A stretch of DNA of 64,000 nucleotides from a virus, in the IMG/VR virus record IMGVR_UViG_3300023313_000001, positions 1-64,000 of that record; one strand, written 5' to 3'. The position numbers and the translations under genes are program-made. The notes under the pieces were generated by a model. The model ran no database searches. It worked only from the letters and a program-made list of their open reading frames with translations, and had not been told where the DNA came from. Of the stretch, positions 47,401 through 55,582 are shown one piece after another (positions within the stretch are counted from its first letter, which is position 1; each line of letters opens with the position of its first letter).

Positions 47401-49494
47401 ATGCATACTACCCCGTTACGAGACAATCCTCTGTTAGCCCAATATACCGATCTACCAATATTCACTAGAATTACTCCTGAACACGTTAAACCCGCTATCG
47501 AATTTGCTATAGAGACTTACAAAGTTAAATTGGAAGAATTATTGGATAGTACTGACATATACACTTGGGATAATTTAATTGCACCAATAGAACAGTTAGA
47601 TGAAAACTATTCCCAAACTGTATCTCCAGTGTCCCACCTATGTGCAGTAGCAAATACAGACGAACTCCAACAAGCACATGATGATTGTATTGAACAACTA
47701 AGTGATTTTGGTGCATGGGTGGGTCAGCATCATAAGCTATATAATGCTATTAAATACCTTTTTAATGATATGTCTATGTTAAACGATGTGCAACAATATA
47801 TTATTACTAAATGGATGGATCAATATAAATTGAGCGGGATAGATTTGGAACTTGACGATCAAGTAGAGTTTAACAAAATCACCCAAACCTTATCAAAAAC
47901 AGTATCGACATTTGTACAAAACGGTCTTAAAGCGACTAACGGGTGGTCAAAGTTGATAACTGACGAATCACAGTTATCTGGTATTCCTGATTATGCATTA
48001 TCAGTTGCTCAAGAAAGTGCTTTAGCAAACCAACATGATGAAGGATGGCTATTCACTTTACATGCACCATCAGTTAGTGCTATATTAACGTACGCTGATG
48101 ATAGGTCCTTACGTGAAGAAGTTTACAAGGTTGCCACGGCTACTGCATCTGACATTGGTCCAGATGCTGGAACGTGGGACAATACACAATTAGTCAACGA
48201 TATTGTCCGGTTGAAAACTACCAAAGCAAATTTATTAGGGTTTGAAACGTACGCTGATTTATCAGTGGAAACTAAGATGGTGTCTTCTGTACCACAGGTA
48301 TTTGAGTTTTTAAACACATTGGTGGATAAGTGTAGGACGAAAGCATTGACGGAGTATGACGAATTGGTAGCGTTCGCACAATCTCATGGAGTCGATACAT
48401 TCGAGCCATGGGATGCTGGATACTATATTGAGCAGCTGCAAGAAACGTTATATTCGTATAACGAAAATGAGTTGCGTGAATATTTTCCTGTTAAAAATGT
48501 CATTAAAATGATGTTCCATGTAGTTCACGAATTATACGGAATAGCTATATCACGAGTAGACACTACATCTACTGGTCCAGTTGGGCATATCGCAGTAGAT
48601 GTTTGGCATGATCAAGTGGAATTCTACAATGTACACAATGAAGATGGAGATGTTATTGCAGGATTCTATGTTGATTTGTTTGCTAGGCCAGAAAAGCGTG
48701 GTGGAGCGTGGATGGATGAATGTACATCCAGACGAAAGTATCCAAACGGGTCAATCAACATACCTGTGGCATATCTAAATTGTAATTTTACTCCACCGAC
48801 GAGTGACACTCCATCTTTATTGAGTATGAGAGATATTGAAACATTGTTCCATGAGTTTGGGCATTGTTTACATCATATGATGACCACAGTCGACTACGCT
48901 GACGCTGCTGGTATCTCTGGAGTGCCATGGGATGCAGTAGAGCTACCTAGTCAGTTTATGGAAAATTTTTGTTGGGAAGCCGATATCATCAAAGGGATGA
49001 GTGGACATTATAAAACTAGCAAGCAAATTCCTGATAGTTTGTTGAAAAAAGTTAAGCGTGCAAAGAATTTCCGATCAGCCTCTCACTTACTGCGTCAATT
49101 GGAGTTATCATTACTGGATATGAAAATTTACTCAGTAAGCAATCCAGAGGAAGTTGATGACAAATATGTAGCTACAATATCCAAACAAAATAACGAAGAC
49201 ATTGCAGTGACTCCAGCTAAATCATATAATAGGTTCTATACTACATTTAACCATATTTTTGGGGGTGGGTACTCTGCAGGGTACTTCAGCTACAAGTGGG
49301 CTGAAGTTTTGTCTAGCGACGTGTACGCTGCATTCGAGGAACATGATAATGTATTGAGCAGACAAGTTGGCATGAAATTCTTAGATACAATATTATCCCA
49401 GGGCGGATCTGATGAGTTTATGACATTGTTCCAAAATTTTAGGGGCAGAGAGCCATCGATTGATGCATTATTGCGACATACGGGGATTGAATAA
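47401..49494 (+). CDS. M3-family oligopeptidase (oligopeptidase A-like)
   Basis: 697 residues, full length for the family. It starts NPLLAQYTDLPIFTRITPEH as in PrlC/OpdA, and the zinc motif LFHEFGHCLHHM (about residue 480) has the third ligand downstream (ELPSQFMENF). It degrades short peptides in the cytoplasm. With its own promoter and the codon style of its neighbours it looks resident. A phage copy of this enzyme is rare in my knowledge. It could recycle amino acids or remove signalling peptides. Confidence 0.9.
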   Translation: MHTTPLRDNPLLAQYTDLPIFTRITPEHVKPAIEFAIETYKVKLEELLDSTDIYTWDNLIAPIEQLDENYSQTVSPVSHLCAVANTDELQQAHDDCIEQLSDFGAWVGQHHKLYNAIKYLFNDMSMLNDVQQYIITKWMDQYKLSGIDLELDDQVEFNKITQTLSKTVSTFVQNGLKATNGWSKLITDESQLSGIPDYALSVAQESALANQHDEGWLFTLHAPSVSAILTYADDRSLREEVYKVATATASDIGPDAGTWDNTQLVNDIVRLKTTKANLLGFETYADLSVETKMVSSVPQVFEFLNTLVDKCRTKALTEYDELVAFAQSHGVDTFEPWDAGYYIEQLQETLYSYNENELREYFPVKNVIKMMFHVVHELYGIAISRVDTTSTGPVGHIAVDVWHDQVEFYNVHNEDGDVIAGFYVDLFARPEKRGGAWMDECTSRRKYPNGSINIPVAYLNCNFTPPTSDTPSLLSMRDIETLFHEFGHCLHHMMTTVDYADAAGISGVPWDAVELPSQFMENFCWEADIIKGMSGHYKTSKQIPDSLLKKVKRAKNFRSASHLLRQLELSLLDMKIYSVSNPEEVDDKYVATISKQNNEDIAVTPAKSYNRFYTTFNHIFGGGYSAGYFSYKWAEVLSSDVYAAFEEHDNVLSRQVGMKFLDTILSQGGSDEFMTLFQNFRGREPSIDALLRHTGIE

Positions 49495-49514
49495 ATAGTA
49501 TCGAGTATGACCGA

Positions 49515-49555
49515 CATCTGATAAATATAGTATACGTATAAGAGGACTTCAGATG
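49515..49555 (+). promoter_or_regulatory. Late promoter-like box with start-codon hairpin
   Basis: CATCTGA (49515-49521) pairs with TCAGATG (49549-49555), which contains the ATG. GATAAATA at 49520-49527 overlaps the 5' arm, so a late transcript would lack it. Confidence 0.55.
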
Positions 49556-50410
49556 TCAAAATCATATTTTCACGAACAAACAGTTACTAGTGATGTTTGG
49601 GTCGTTAATCACAATTTTAACGGAACACCAATGTTGGACGTAGCCATTGATATTAATGGCGGTCAACAAAAAGTACTAGTGGATAACGTAAAGCAGTTAG
49701 ACACCAATACTTTAGAGATTCGATTTACAGTTCCTAGATCAGGAACTGTAACAGCAACGTCTATTGGACGTAACCCTGCAACAGTGTTTGATATACAAAC
49801 AGTACCGAGCATCCCATCGTGGGTTGATGCAAACGCTGTTTTTTATTTTGAGGCGAATGGAATATTGGGAACACTACCTCCAGAGCTATCAGCAAATGCT
49901 GTATATTCAAACGATTTTCCTGTTTTTGGACCAGGGGCATCTTCGATTAAACTAACATCTGGTGCAGCAGCATACGTTGTTCCAGGAGGTGGATTTGCCA
50001 TTGACGAGACAAAAAGTTGGACGATAGAAGCTAGAGTATTACAGACCAGTAATACTACAGTTCTAGCTTTGTTTACTAGAGTTACATCGTTGACCAATAG
50101 ATTGCATATCAGCACAGACAATGGTAATCTGGGAATTTGGAACAACGGCAATAACCCTATAGTTACGGTAGCAGGAGCATTCCCCATCAACACATTGGTA
50201 CATGTTAGTATAAATTACGATAAGTTAAACTCTGTAATTACTGTGTATTTGGATGGTACGTTGGCTTCTACCACAAATGTAACTATAACATACGGGTTGA
50301 CTGATTTAATAGAGAAAATGGGAGTATTTGCTGGACCTGCTGGTTATATAGATCGCTTTCAAATAACACAAACAGTATTGCGAACTGGCAATTTTAATGC
50401 ATACCCGTAA
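49553..50410 (+). CDS. LamG/concanavalin-like structural protein
   Basis: 285 residues. Residues 1-70 are the beta domain shared with the protein at 47135. From about residue 85 there is a LamG-type jellyroll (WTIEARVLQTSN, INTLVHVSINYD, ITVYLDGTLASTTN). This suggests a sugar-binding tail fibre, decoration or baseplate part. Late promoter and start hairpin upstream support late expression. Confidence 0.7.
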   Translation: MSKSYFHEQTVTSDVWVVNHNFNGTPMLDVAIDINGGQQKVLVDNVKQLDTNTLEIRFTVPRSGTVTATSIGRNPATVFDIQTVPSIPSWVDANAVFYFEANGILGTLPPELSANAVYSNDFPVFGPGASSIKLTSGAAAYVVPGGGFAIDETKSWTIEARVLQTSNTTVLALFTRVTSLTNRLHISTDNGNLGIWNNGNNPIVTVAGAFPINTLVHVSINYDKLNSVITVYLDGTLASTTNVTITYGLTDLIEKMGVFAGPAGYIDRFQITQTVLRTGNFNAYP

Positions 50411-50413
50411 TAG

Positions 50414-50442
50414 TTGAATATTATACTCAACTAGCGTATAGT
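50414..50442 (+). promoter_or_regulatory. Sigma70-type promoter for tRNA-Cys
   Basis: TTGAAT at 50414-50419 and TATAGT at 50437-50442 with a 17-base spacer; start expected near 50449. Confidence 0.6.
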
Positions 50443-50453
50443 TAAATTATAAC

Positions 50454-50529
50454 GTATAGGTGGCAGAGATGAATATGCACTGGATTGCAACCCCAGTATA
50501 CGTCGGTTTGAGTCCGGCCCTATACTCCA
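50454..50529 (+). tRNA. tRNA-Cys (GCA)
   Basis: Perfect acceptor (50454-50460 with 50519-50525), U73 as expected for Cys, CCA. Anticodon loop TTGCAAC gives GCA, with an A-C mismatch at 31-39 like that in the CTA tRNA. Confidence 0.85.
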
Positions 50530-50543
50530 ATTTTTACATTAGG

Positions 50544-50551
50544 TATAAATA
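50544..50551 (+). promoter_or_regulatory. T4-like late promoter TATAAATA
   Basis: Exact consensus, 29 bases before the ATG of the small membrane protein at 50580. Confidence 0.55.
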
Positions 50552-50579
50552 AATATACCGCATTTTATTAGGAGATATC

Positions 50580-50705
50580 ATGGATATGATTTATTTAATT
50601 TTAGGAATTTTTATTGGAACGTCTTACCCATTTGTATGGGGATTGATTAAGGGTGGTTTTACTAAATTAGTGAATCTTGTTAAAAAAGATACTGGTAGTA
50701 AGTAA
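50580..50705 (+). CDS. Small membrane protein, 41 residues
   Basis: ATG 50580 with TTAGGAG at 50568-50574. One hydrophobic helix (about residues 3-22) and a basic C-terminal tail. Late promoter upstream. Could be a holin-like or regulatory peptide, but no match is known to me. Confidence 0.55.
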   Translation: MDMIYLILGIFIGTSYPFVWGLIKGGFTKLVNLVKKDTGSK

Positions 50706-50719
50706 CTAACCAAAATATT

Positions 50720-50777
50720 CGTTGAAAGTTATTGGATGGTCTGCAAGACATGGGTTCGAATCCCATCACCTCCACCA
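50720..50777 (+). ncRNA. ssrA: tmRNA acceptor piece (permuted ssrA)
   Basis: A tRNA 3' half without a local 5' half: T arm ATGGG/CCCAT with loop TTCGAAT (50750-50766), acceptor strand CACCTCC (50767-50773), A73, CCA (50775-50777). Its partner GGGGGTG is the start of the coding piece at 50814. AGTTATT near 50728-50734 can pair with GGTAACT near 50845 as helix P2. The 5' end is approximate. Confidence 0.85.
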
Positions 50778-50813
50778 AATTCTGCTCAACTCCACCTATG
50801 TGTTTTAATATTT

Positions 50814-50975
50814 GGGGGTGAATTGGTATCGATTGGGATAATAAGGTAACTGGAGAATTGTGTAGATTCACATAAAAAATCAAATAAACTAACTGCAAAC
50901 GATAATTTTTTTGCTACTGCTATCGCAGCGTAATTGCTCGAACAGCTGGGTGTAACTACCTGGAAACAGAACAGA
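50814..50975 (+). ncRNA. ssrA: tmRNA coding piece (permuted ssrA)
   Basis: Begins GGGGGTGAATTGGTATCGAT, matching the conserved 5' end of tmRNA. The tag reading frame at 50895-50933 is GCA AAC GAT AAT TTT TTT GCT ACT GCT ATC GCA GCG TAA, giving ANDNFFATAIAA, a typical degradation tag with resume codon GCA. The stop is in a GCA/TGC hairpin as in other tmRNAs. Acceptor and coding pieces are in permuted order, so the mature molecule would be two RNAs held by base pairing. Confidence 0.9.
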
Positions 50976-51006
50976 AAAAAGAGAGGCTTTTTGCCTCTCT
51001 TTTTTA
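50975..51006 (+). terminator. Intrinsic terminator after the tmRNA
   Basis: A stem of GAGAGGC with GCCTCTC around TTTTT, flanked by runs of A and T. Confidence 0.95.
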
Positions 51007-51093
51007 TTGTATGGTAGATTGAGTTAGTTTTGTGTTGTATACTCTACAATTACACAACATATATAATTACATCTAACAACAAGGAAACAACAA

Positions 51094-51399
51094 ATGCAAA
51101 TAGAACCTTTACGTGATATTATCGTGATTGAACGAGAAGAAGTTAAAGATACACACGACGGCGGATTGATCGTGGTGGCCAATGCAGATAAGCAAGAAGA
51201 ACCACCACGAGGTAAAGTTCTCAAGGTTGGACCTGGACGAATTCTTGAAAACGGAGAGTTGATTACCCCGTCTGTAAAAGTGGGAGACCATGTAATTTTT
51301 AGCCCACAATCTGGGCACCCTATCCGATTAGGTGGATTACATGATGATACTACGATTGTAATGACTGAACAGGAAATCATTGGTATCTTGTCTGAATGA
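51094..51399 (+). CDS. GroES-like co-chaperonin
   Basis: 101 residues with the GroES pattern: IEPLRDIIVIEREE at the N-terminus, a mobile loop (about residues 17-36, GGLIVVANADKQEEP), RGKVLKVGPGRI, and VKVGDHVIFSP. It would cap host GroEL, as T4 gp31 does for capsid folding. Shine-Dalgarno AAGGAAA. Overlaps the PTH2 gene by four bases. Confidence 0.9.
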   Translation: MQIEPLRDIIVIEREEVKDTHDGGLIVVANADKQEEPPRGKVLKVGPGRILENGELITPSVKVGDHVIFSPQSGHPIRLGGLHDDTTIVMTEQEIIGILSE

Positions 51400-51770
51400 C
51401 TGTAGATTACAAACAAGTGATAGTGATGCGACGGGATTTGAACATGAGTACTGGGAAAGCCATTGCTCAAGGAGCGCATGCTAGTTTGATAGCAGTTACT
51501 AGTGTTAATCCGTTTATGTTGAATTCTGATGCATACATCCAGTGGTGTGGTACAGGATTCACTAAAGTTGTTGTACAGGTAAATTCTCAAGTACAACTGG
51601 ATAATATATACAATAAGTGCAAAGACATCAGCACCAATTTTATTTCATATATTATTGATGAAGGTAGAACTGAACTGGATGGTCCTACTCCAACGTGTAT
51701 TGCCATAGGGCCATGGGATTCATCGGTGCTTAATTCTGTGACCAAACGACTTAGGCTTTACAAAGATTGA
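51396..51770 (+). CDS. Peptidyl-tRNA hydrolase PTH2, second copy
   Basis: 124 residues. KQVIVMRRDLNMSTGKAIAQ, GAHAS, GFTKVVVQV and CIAIGP near the end are PTH2 hallmarks. It is intact, with no internal stop, unlike the copy at 1646. It lies just downstream of the tmRNA and GroES, so translation rescue and folding genes are grouped. Confidence 0.9.
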   Translation: MTVDYKQVIVMRRDLNMSTGKAIAQGAHASLIAVTSVNPFMLNSDAYIQWCGTGFTKVVVQVNSQVQLDNIYNKCKDISTNFISYIIDEGRTELDGPTPTCIAIGPWDSSVLNSVTKRLRLYKD

Positions 51771-51778
51771 CTGTTTGG

Positions 51779-51786
51779 TATAAATA
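51779..51786 (+). promoter_or_regulatory. T4-like late promoter TATAAATA
   Basis: Exact consensus, 25 bases before the nuclease ATG at 51811, with GGAGG between. Confidence 0.6.
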
Positions 51787-51810
51787 CCTGTTTAAACCTG
51801 GAGGCATATT

Positions 51811-52176
51811 ATGATCAGTAATCCTTTATATTACTATAAAGTGAAAGTAACACGTGTGGTAGACGGTGACACATTCCATGGGTTGATCGACTTGGGATTC
51901 CACATAACGCTAGACGAAACGTTTAGATTAGCGGGGGTGGATACTCCTGAAACTTGGCGTCCAAGAAATGCAGCTGAGCGTGCTCATGGAAAAGAGGCTA
52001 CCGCATTTGCCAAGAACCTACTCGAAGGTCAAACAGTTATATGCAAGTCAGTAGCCAATGGAAAATATGGTAGATATATAGTAAAGGTATATTTAACTGA
52101 CGGTGACCTGTCCGAGGACAGAACCTTGTCGGATATGTTGATTGAAGGTGGATTTGCTAAACGAGATACGTATTAA
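51811..52176 (+). CDS. Staphylococcal nuclease-like (thermonuclease) protein
   Basis: 121 residues. VTRVVDGDTFHGLIDLG, RLAGVDTPET and GKYGRYIVKVYL are SNase motifs with the catalytic Asp, Arg and Glu region. No signal peptide, so it acts in the cytoplasm or in the particle. Late promoter directly upstream. Confidence 0.85.
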   Translation: MISNPLYYYKVKVTRVVDGDTFHGLIDLGFHITLDETFRLAGVDTPETWRPRNAAERAHGKEATAFAKNLLEGQTVICKSVANGKYGRYIVKVYLTDGDLSEDRTLSDMLIEGGFAKRDTY

Positions 52177-52178
52177 CA

Positions 52179-52484
52179 TTATCGTCTAATTCTAGCACCT
52201 GTCATTTCGCTACCAGCATGAGGATTAAGATCTGGTTCTTGATCCATAATGTGCTTATCTTCATCCTCATGGTCTTTTTGCGATTCTTCGTTTTCCCCAA
52301 CAGCTAGTTGGCTATCAGCTCCATGATCTATAATCGACTTGACATCGCTTACCTCACCACAGGTGGAACACCGTACTGCAGTACTATGCACTCCATCCAC
52401 TTGCATATCAGTATCACACCATGGACATGTTCCATTTTCTAGCGCGGAAGCAAATCCAGGCCCAAACATTTCATGTAATTTCAT
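52179..52484 (-). CDS. Zinc-ribbon protein with MKLHEM leader
   Basis: 101 residues on the minus strand, from ATG 52484 (AAGG upstream), which is preferred to the longer reading from 52499. Two CxxC pairs (CPWCDTD and CSTCGEV) form a zinc ribbon. The tail is acidic and disordered. MKLHEM matches the start of the 22610 protein. It converges on the nuclease gene. Confidence 0.65.
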   Translation of the reverse strand: MKLHEMFGPGFASALENGTCPWCDTDMQVDGVHSTAVRCSTCGEVSDVKSIIDHGADSQLAVGENEESQKDHEDEDKHIMDQEPDLNPHAGSEMTGARIRR

Positions 52485-52540
52485 ATTTAACCTTCTCATT
52501 TGTATATTAGTTGCGTATATTTATTATAGATACGCAACTA

Positions 52541-53080
52541 ATGGATACGCAATCACAGATGAATTATTACACCGGTATTGGGTCACGCACAGTCCCCAGT
52601 GATATACGCACCTTAATGACGAACATTGCTGAGTATAAGAGCAAGCACGGATGGTGTTTACGGTCCGGAGCAGCACATGGATCTGATCTAGCCTTCCAGG
52701 TTGGTGCCAGTATTCGTGAAATATACTTGCCGTGGGATTATTTCAATTCATTCACACATACCATGCATGGGTTTTATGTAGTCCCCAATACGAAGGAGGC
52801 TGACCAACTCGCTAGGGATTATCACCCAAACTGGGATGCTCTCAGTAAGGCATCCAAACAGTTGATGACCAGAAACGTATATCAAGTGTTGGGGTGGGAT
52901 CTCAATACTCCTAGCCTTGAAATAATTTGTTGGACTGAAGATGCTGCTACTACAACAACATCTGCTAATACTGGCGGAACTGGTCAGGCACTGCGAATAG
53001 GAATTGCTAATGGGATTCCAATCTATAATTTGGCAAATGAACAGACACGACAGATGTGGATAGACAGATGCGTTGGTTAG
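52541..53080 (+). CDS. SLOG/DprA-like nucleotide-binding protein
   Basis: 179 residues. YYTGIGSRTVP and LRSGAAHGSDLAF are the Rossmann-type loops of the SLOG superfamily, and a Thr/Gly-rich TTTTSANTGGTGQALRI loop follows. Family members bind nucleotides or nucleic acid. ATG 52541 or 52559 could be the start, as neither has a clear Shine-Dalgarno. Confidence 0.7.
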   Translation: MDTQSQMNYYTGIGSRTVPSDIRTLMTNIAEYKSKHGWCLRSGAAHGSDLAFQVGASIREIYLPWDYFNSFTHTMHGFYVVPNTKEADQLARDYHPNWDALSKASKQLMTRNVYQVLGWDLNTPSLEIICWTEDAATTTTSANTGGTGQALRIGIANGIPIYNLANEQTRQMWIDRCVG

Positions 53081-53226
53081 AGGTAGGTATATTTGGATTG
53101 TGGGCGATTATATACGGAATATTGACTAGTGTATTTGCTATATTGATATGTATTGTAGTGGTATTACTGTTATGCGGAGAATACCTGTCAGATAAAATTC
53201 AGGTTGTGGTGGACGGAGAATACTAA
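53068..53226 (+). CDS. Small membrane protein, 52 residues
   Basis: ATG 53068 inside the end of the previous gene, TAA at 53224. One long hydrophobic segment (about residues 5-36) may span the membrane once or as a hairpin. Function unknown. Confidence 0.5.
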   Translation: MRWLEVGIFGLWAIIYGILTSVFAILICIVVVLLLCGEYLSDKIQVVVDGEY

Positions 53227-53249
53227 ATACACCAACACTGGAGTATTAT

Positions 53250-53687
53250 ATGAACTACACTATTAGAATTTTGCTATTATTATCAATATCGTTGTTTAAT
53301 ACAATGACCATAGCTGGAACGCTATCATCACCACAAGAATTATTACGTGAGAATCTACAACTAAAAAAGAGTAGTATTAAATCGCCAGCTAGATCCACAG
53401 CCAAACTTCAACGCGAAATTAAACGGTTGAATTCAATCATTATAGATTTAAAGGTTGAACGCGATGATTGGCGAGACCAGGCTACCACTGCACTACAGCG
53501 CAATTCATCTCAATCCAAAGCAGACGCCTTTTATTCCAATTATCTAATTGTGGTATACTTTGAAGATATTCTTAATAAATCAAATTTACAATTGCCTACA
53601 GAGATGACCCAATATAAGCAAGATTTAGTTGAGCAGCTTCAACAATTAGGATTCGTAGTGGGGGATAATGATGGCAAAGCTCAATAA
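53250..53687 (+). CDS. Exported coiled-coil protein, 145 residues
   Basis: Signal peptide (about residues 1-22, ending TIAG) followed by a coiled coil (about 35-85). Shine-Dalgarno TGGAG. It overlaps a membrane protein gene by 20 bases, a pairing that resembles spanin pairs in layout, though no lipobox is seen. Confidence 0.55.
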   Translation: MNYTIRILLLLSISLFNTMTIAGTLSSPQELLRENLQLKKSSIKSPARSTAKLQREIKRLNSIIIDLKVERDDWRDQATTALQRNSSQSKADAFYSNYLIVVYFEDILNKSNLQLPTEMTQYKQDLVEQLQQLGFVVGDNDGKAQ

Positions 53688-54036
53688 AACAGTTAGCGAC
53701 AATAAAGGAATAGTATTTGCCATGGGGGCAACTATCACTACAATTCTCACTGTTATAACTTATCTGAATTCTTCGTATGTGTCATCAGATACGTACGAAG
53801 GTCACGTTAAAGGGTACGACCAATATGTACTTGTCTCATCTAAAAATCAGCAAGCATATGGTATAGCCCTTGAGCGAGCTACTAATAAACTACGACAAGA
53901 AATGAAACAGTCTCGTATTGACCAGTTGGTATGGGATAAAAAAATTCTACTGGCTAAGGGATCAAACCTTACAGATTACGATAAAGTGATAATTACATTG
54001 ATCGATACTGAGTTAGAAACGTTACGTGGAAGATAA
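53668..54036 (+). CDS. Membrane-anchored protein, 122 residues
   Basis: One transmembrane helix (about residues 14-34) after a short basic start, then a mostly helical body. ATG 53668 or 53671. Coupled to the exported coiled-coil gene. Confidence 0.55.
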   Translation: MMAKLNKTVSDNKGIVFAMGATITTILTVITYLNSSYVSSDTYEGHVKGYDQYVLVSSKNQQAYGIALERATNKLRQEMKQSRIDQLVWDKKILLAKGSNLTDYDKVIITLIDTELETLRGR

Positions 54037-54102
54037 GTCCTTCAACTTGTTGCACCATGTTATGTAATAGTAGATAGTAGACACTACTGTCAGGAGAGTC
54101 AT

Positions 54103-54699
54103 ATGATCAATGCACCATTGATACTTCAACTAGATCAAGCTGGTAGCCCACAACAATGGATTACTTACGAAAAGGCTGCATATTATTATTGCAAGGATTT
54201 AGTTGTTTGGGTTGTCGGAGAAAACGAAATCACCTTAACTGGTGGAGTTAGTCGTGTAACAGGAAAACAATCTACGTTATGTGTTAACTCAATAATTTCA
54301 GTTAAGGGCAAAATATCTGCACAAAATAATCAATATCCACCATCGTTGAATAACAAATTATTGTTTAGACGGGATGGTTGTATATGTGCATATTGTGGGA
54401 AGACGTTTGATCCAGCTGTATTGACTAGGGATCACATTCAAGCTAAAGCTCGAAATGGAAAGAATCGATGGTTGAACGTAGTCACCTCGTGTAAACCGTG
54501 CAATAATTATAAAGGAGATCGGTTATTAAAGGACGTTGGAATGAAACTGAGTTACAAACCATACACTCCGTCTCGTGCAGAGAGTATGATACTTAAAAAC
54601 CAAAATATTTTAGACGACCAACTTGCTTTTTTACTAAAGCAAGTTGGCGAACACAGTCGTGTGCCATTATTTTACAGTTCAACTGGTGGCGGGAACTGA
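54103..54699 (+). CDS. HNH endonuclease family protein
   Basis: 198 residues. CAYCGKTFDPAVLTRDHIQA and NVVTSCKPCNNYKGDR give the two CxxC and the D-H-N of the HNH fold. The family includes bacterial HNH proteins that carry an N-terminal beta domain as here. Shine-Dalgarno CAGGAG. Not obviously a homing insertion. Confidence 0.8.
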   Translation: MINAPLILQLDQAGSPQQWITYEKAAYYYCKDLVVWVVGENEITLTGGVSRVTGKQSTLCVNSIISVKGKISAQNNQYPPSLNNKLLFRRDGCICAYCGKTFDPAVLTRDHIQAKARNGKNRWLNVVTSCKPCNNYKGDRLLKDVGMKLSYKPYTPSRAESMILKNQNILDDQLAFLLKQVGEHSRVPLFYSSTGGGN

Positions 54700-54741
54700 T
54701 GCTGATGCACAGAACGTAGTATTAATTAACCACTCAAATAT

Positions 54742-54770
54742 TTGATTGTAATATAGTTGTAGTATATAAT
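54742..54770 (+). promoter_or_regulatory. Sigma70-type promoter
   Basis: TTGATT at 54742-54747 and TATAAT at 54765-54770 with a 17-base spacer, upstream of the MazG-like gene. Confidence 0.65.
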
Positions 54771-54823
54771 ATCAACTGGAGTATGATCCATCGTACTCAA
54801 TTCAATCCACAACGAGGAATATA

Positions 54824-55450
54824 ATGAAATTCGAAAAATATATAGAATTATGTAAAACTACAGAAAGTGCTTCAGGTGAAAATTTAGAAGTAGATGTTCA
54901 ACGGTTGAATACAGCCATACAATTGATTACTACTGGGAACAGATTACTGGATTTATTAAAAAAAGAGATGTTTTATGGTAAAAACGTTAATGGAGAAGAC
55001 TGGTTATCATTACTGCGCAATATTAACCTCAGTATGAATGATGCTATGGAGCATCATCGCAAATCTATGGCCCATACGATATGTACAGATAATGTAATAG
55101 TTAACCGTCGTATAGCTCATTCCATCATTGGTATCAACACAGAAGCTGGTGAGTTACTTGAAGCACTAGACGCAAGTATAAATTTATCAGGATCATCTAA
55201 TAATAAGAATGTTGAGTTTGATTTAGTCAACTACGGGGAGGAATTAGGTGATCTTTGTTGGTATATGGCCATAGGCATTGATGCTGCAAACCTGACATTT
55301 AATGATGTGTTAAATACTAATCGAAAGAAGTTGGAATCGAGATATTCCAGTGGAAAATTTACTAAAACAGAAGCGATAGAGCGGTCATTAGACAAAGAAC
55401 GAAAAATCCTGGAAGATGGAATTACAGAGGATACGACTCTACCTGATTAA
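54824..55450 (+). CDS. MazG-like nucleotide pyrophosphohydrolase
   Basis: 208 residues. HSIIGINTEAGELLEAL and YGEELGDLCWYMAI supply the two ExxE/ExxD helices of an all-alpha NTP-PPase. These enzymes remove non-canonical or signalling nucleotides such as (p)ppGpp precursors. The longer N-terminal part is helical. A terminator follows. Confidence 0.75.
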   Translation: MKFEKYIELCKTTESASGENLEVDVQRLNTAIQLITTGNRLLDLLKKEMFYGKNVNGEDWLSLLRNINLSMNDAMEHHRKSMAHTICTDNVIVNRRIAHSIIGINTEAGELLEALDASINLSGSSNNKNVEFDLVNYGEELGDLCWYMAIGIDAANLTFNDVLNTNRKKLESRYSSGKFTKTEAIERSLDKERKILEDGITEDTTLPD

Positions 55451-55485
55451 AATTTAAAAATTCTAGTGGCATTAACCCTTGTATT

Positions 55486-55517
55486 AAGGCTGTATTATCA
55501 AATGATACAGCCTTTTT
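55486..55517 (+). terminator. Intrinsic terminator
   Basis: A 10-bp stem (55486-55495 with 55505-55514) and a short T run. Confidence 0.85.
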
Positions 55518-55582
55518 CTTAGGGGTAATAAATACTTTTGCGATAATCTGCAAACATCTATAACATTAATATAGAGGATTTT

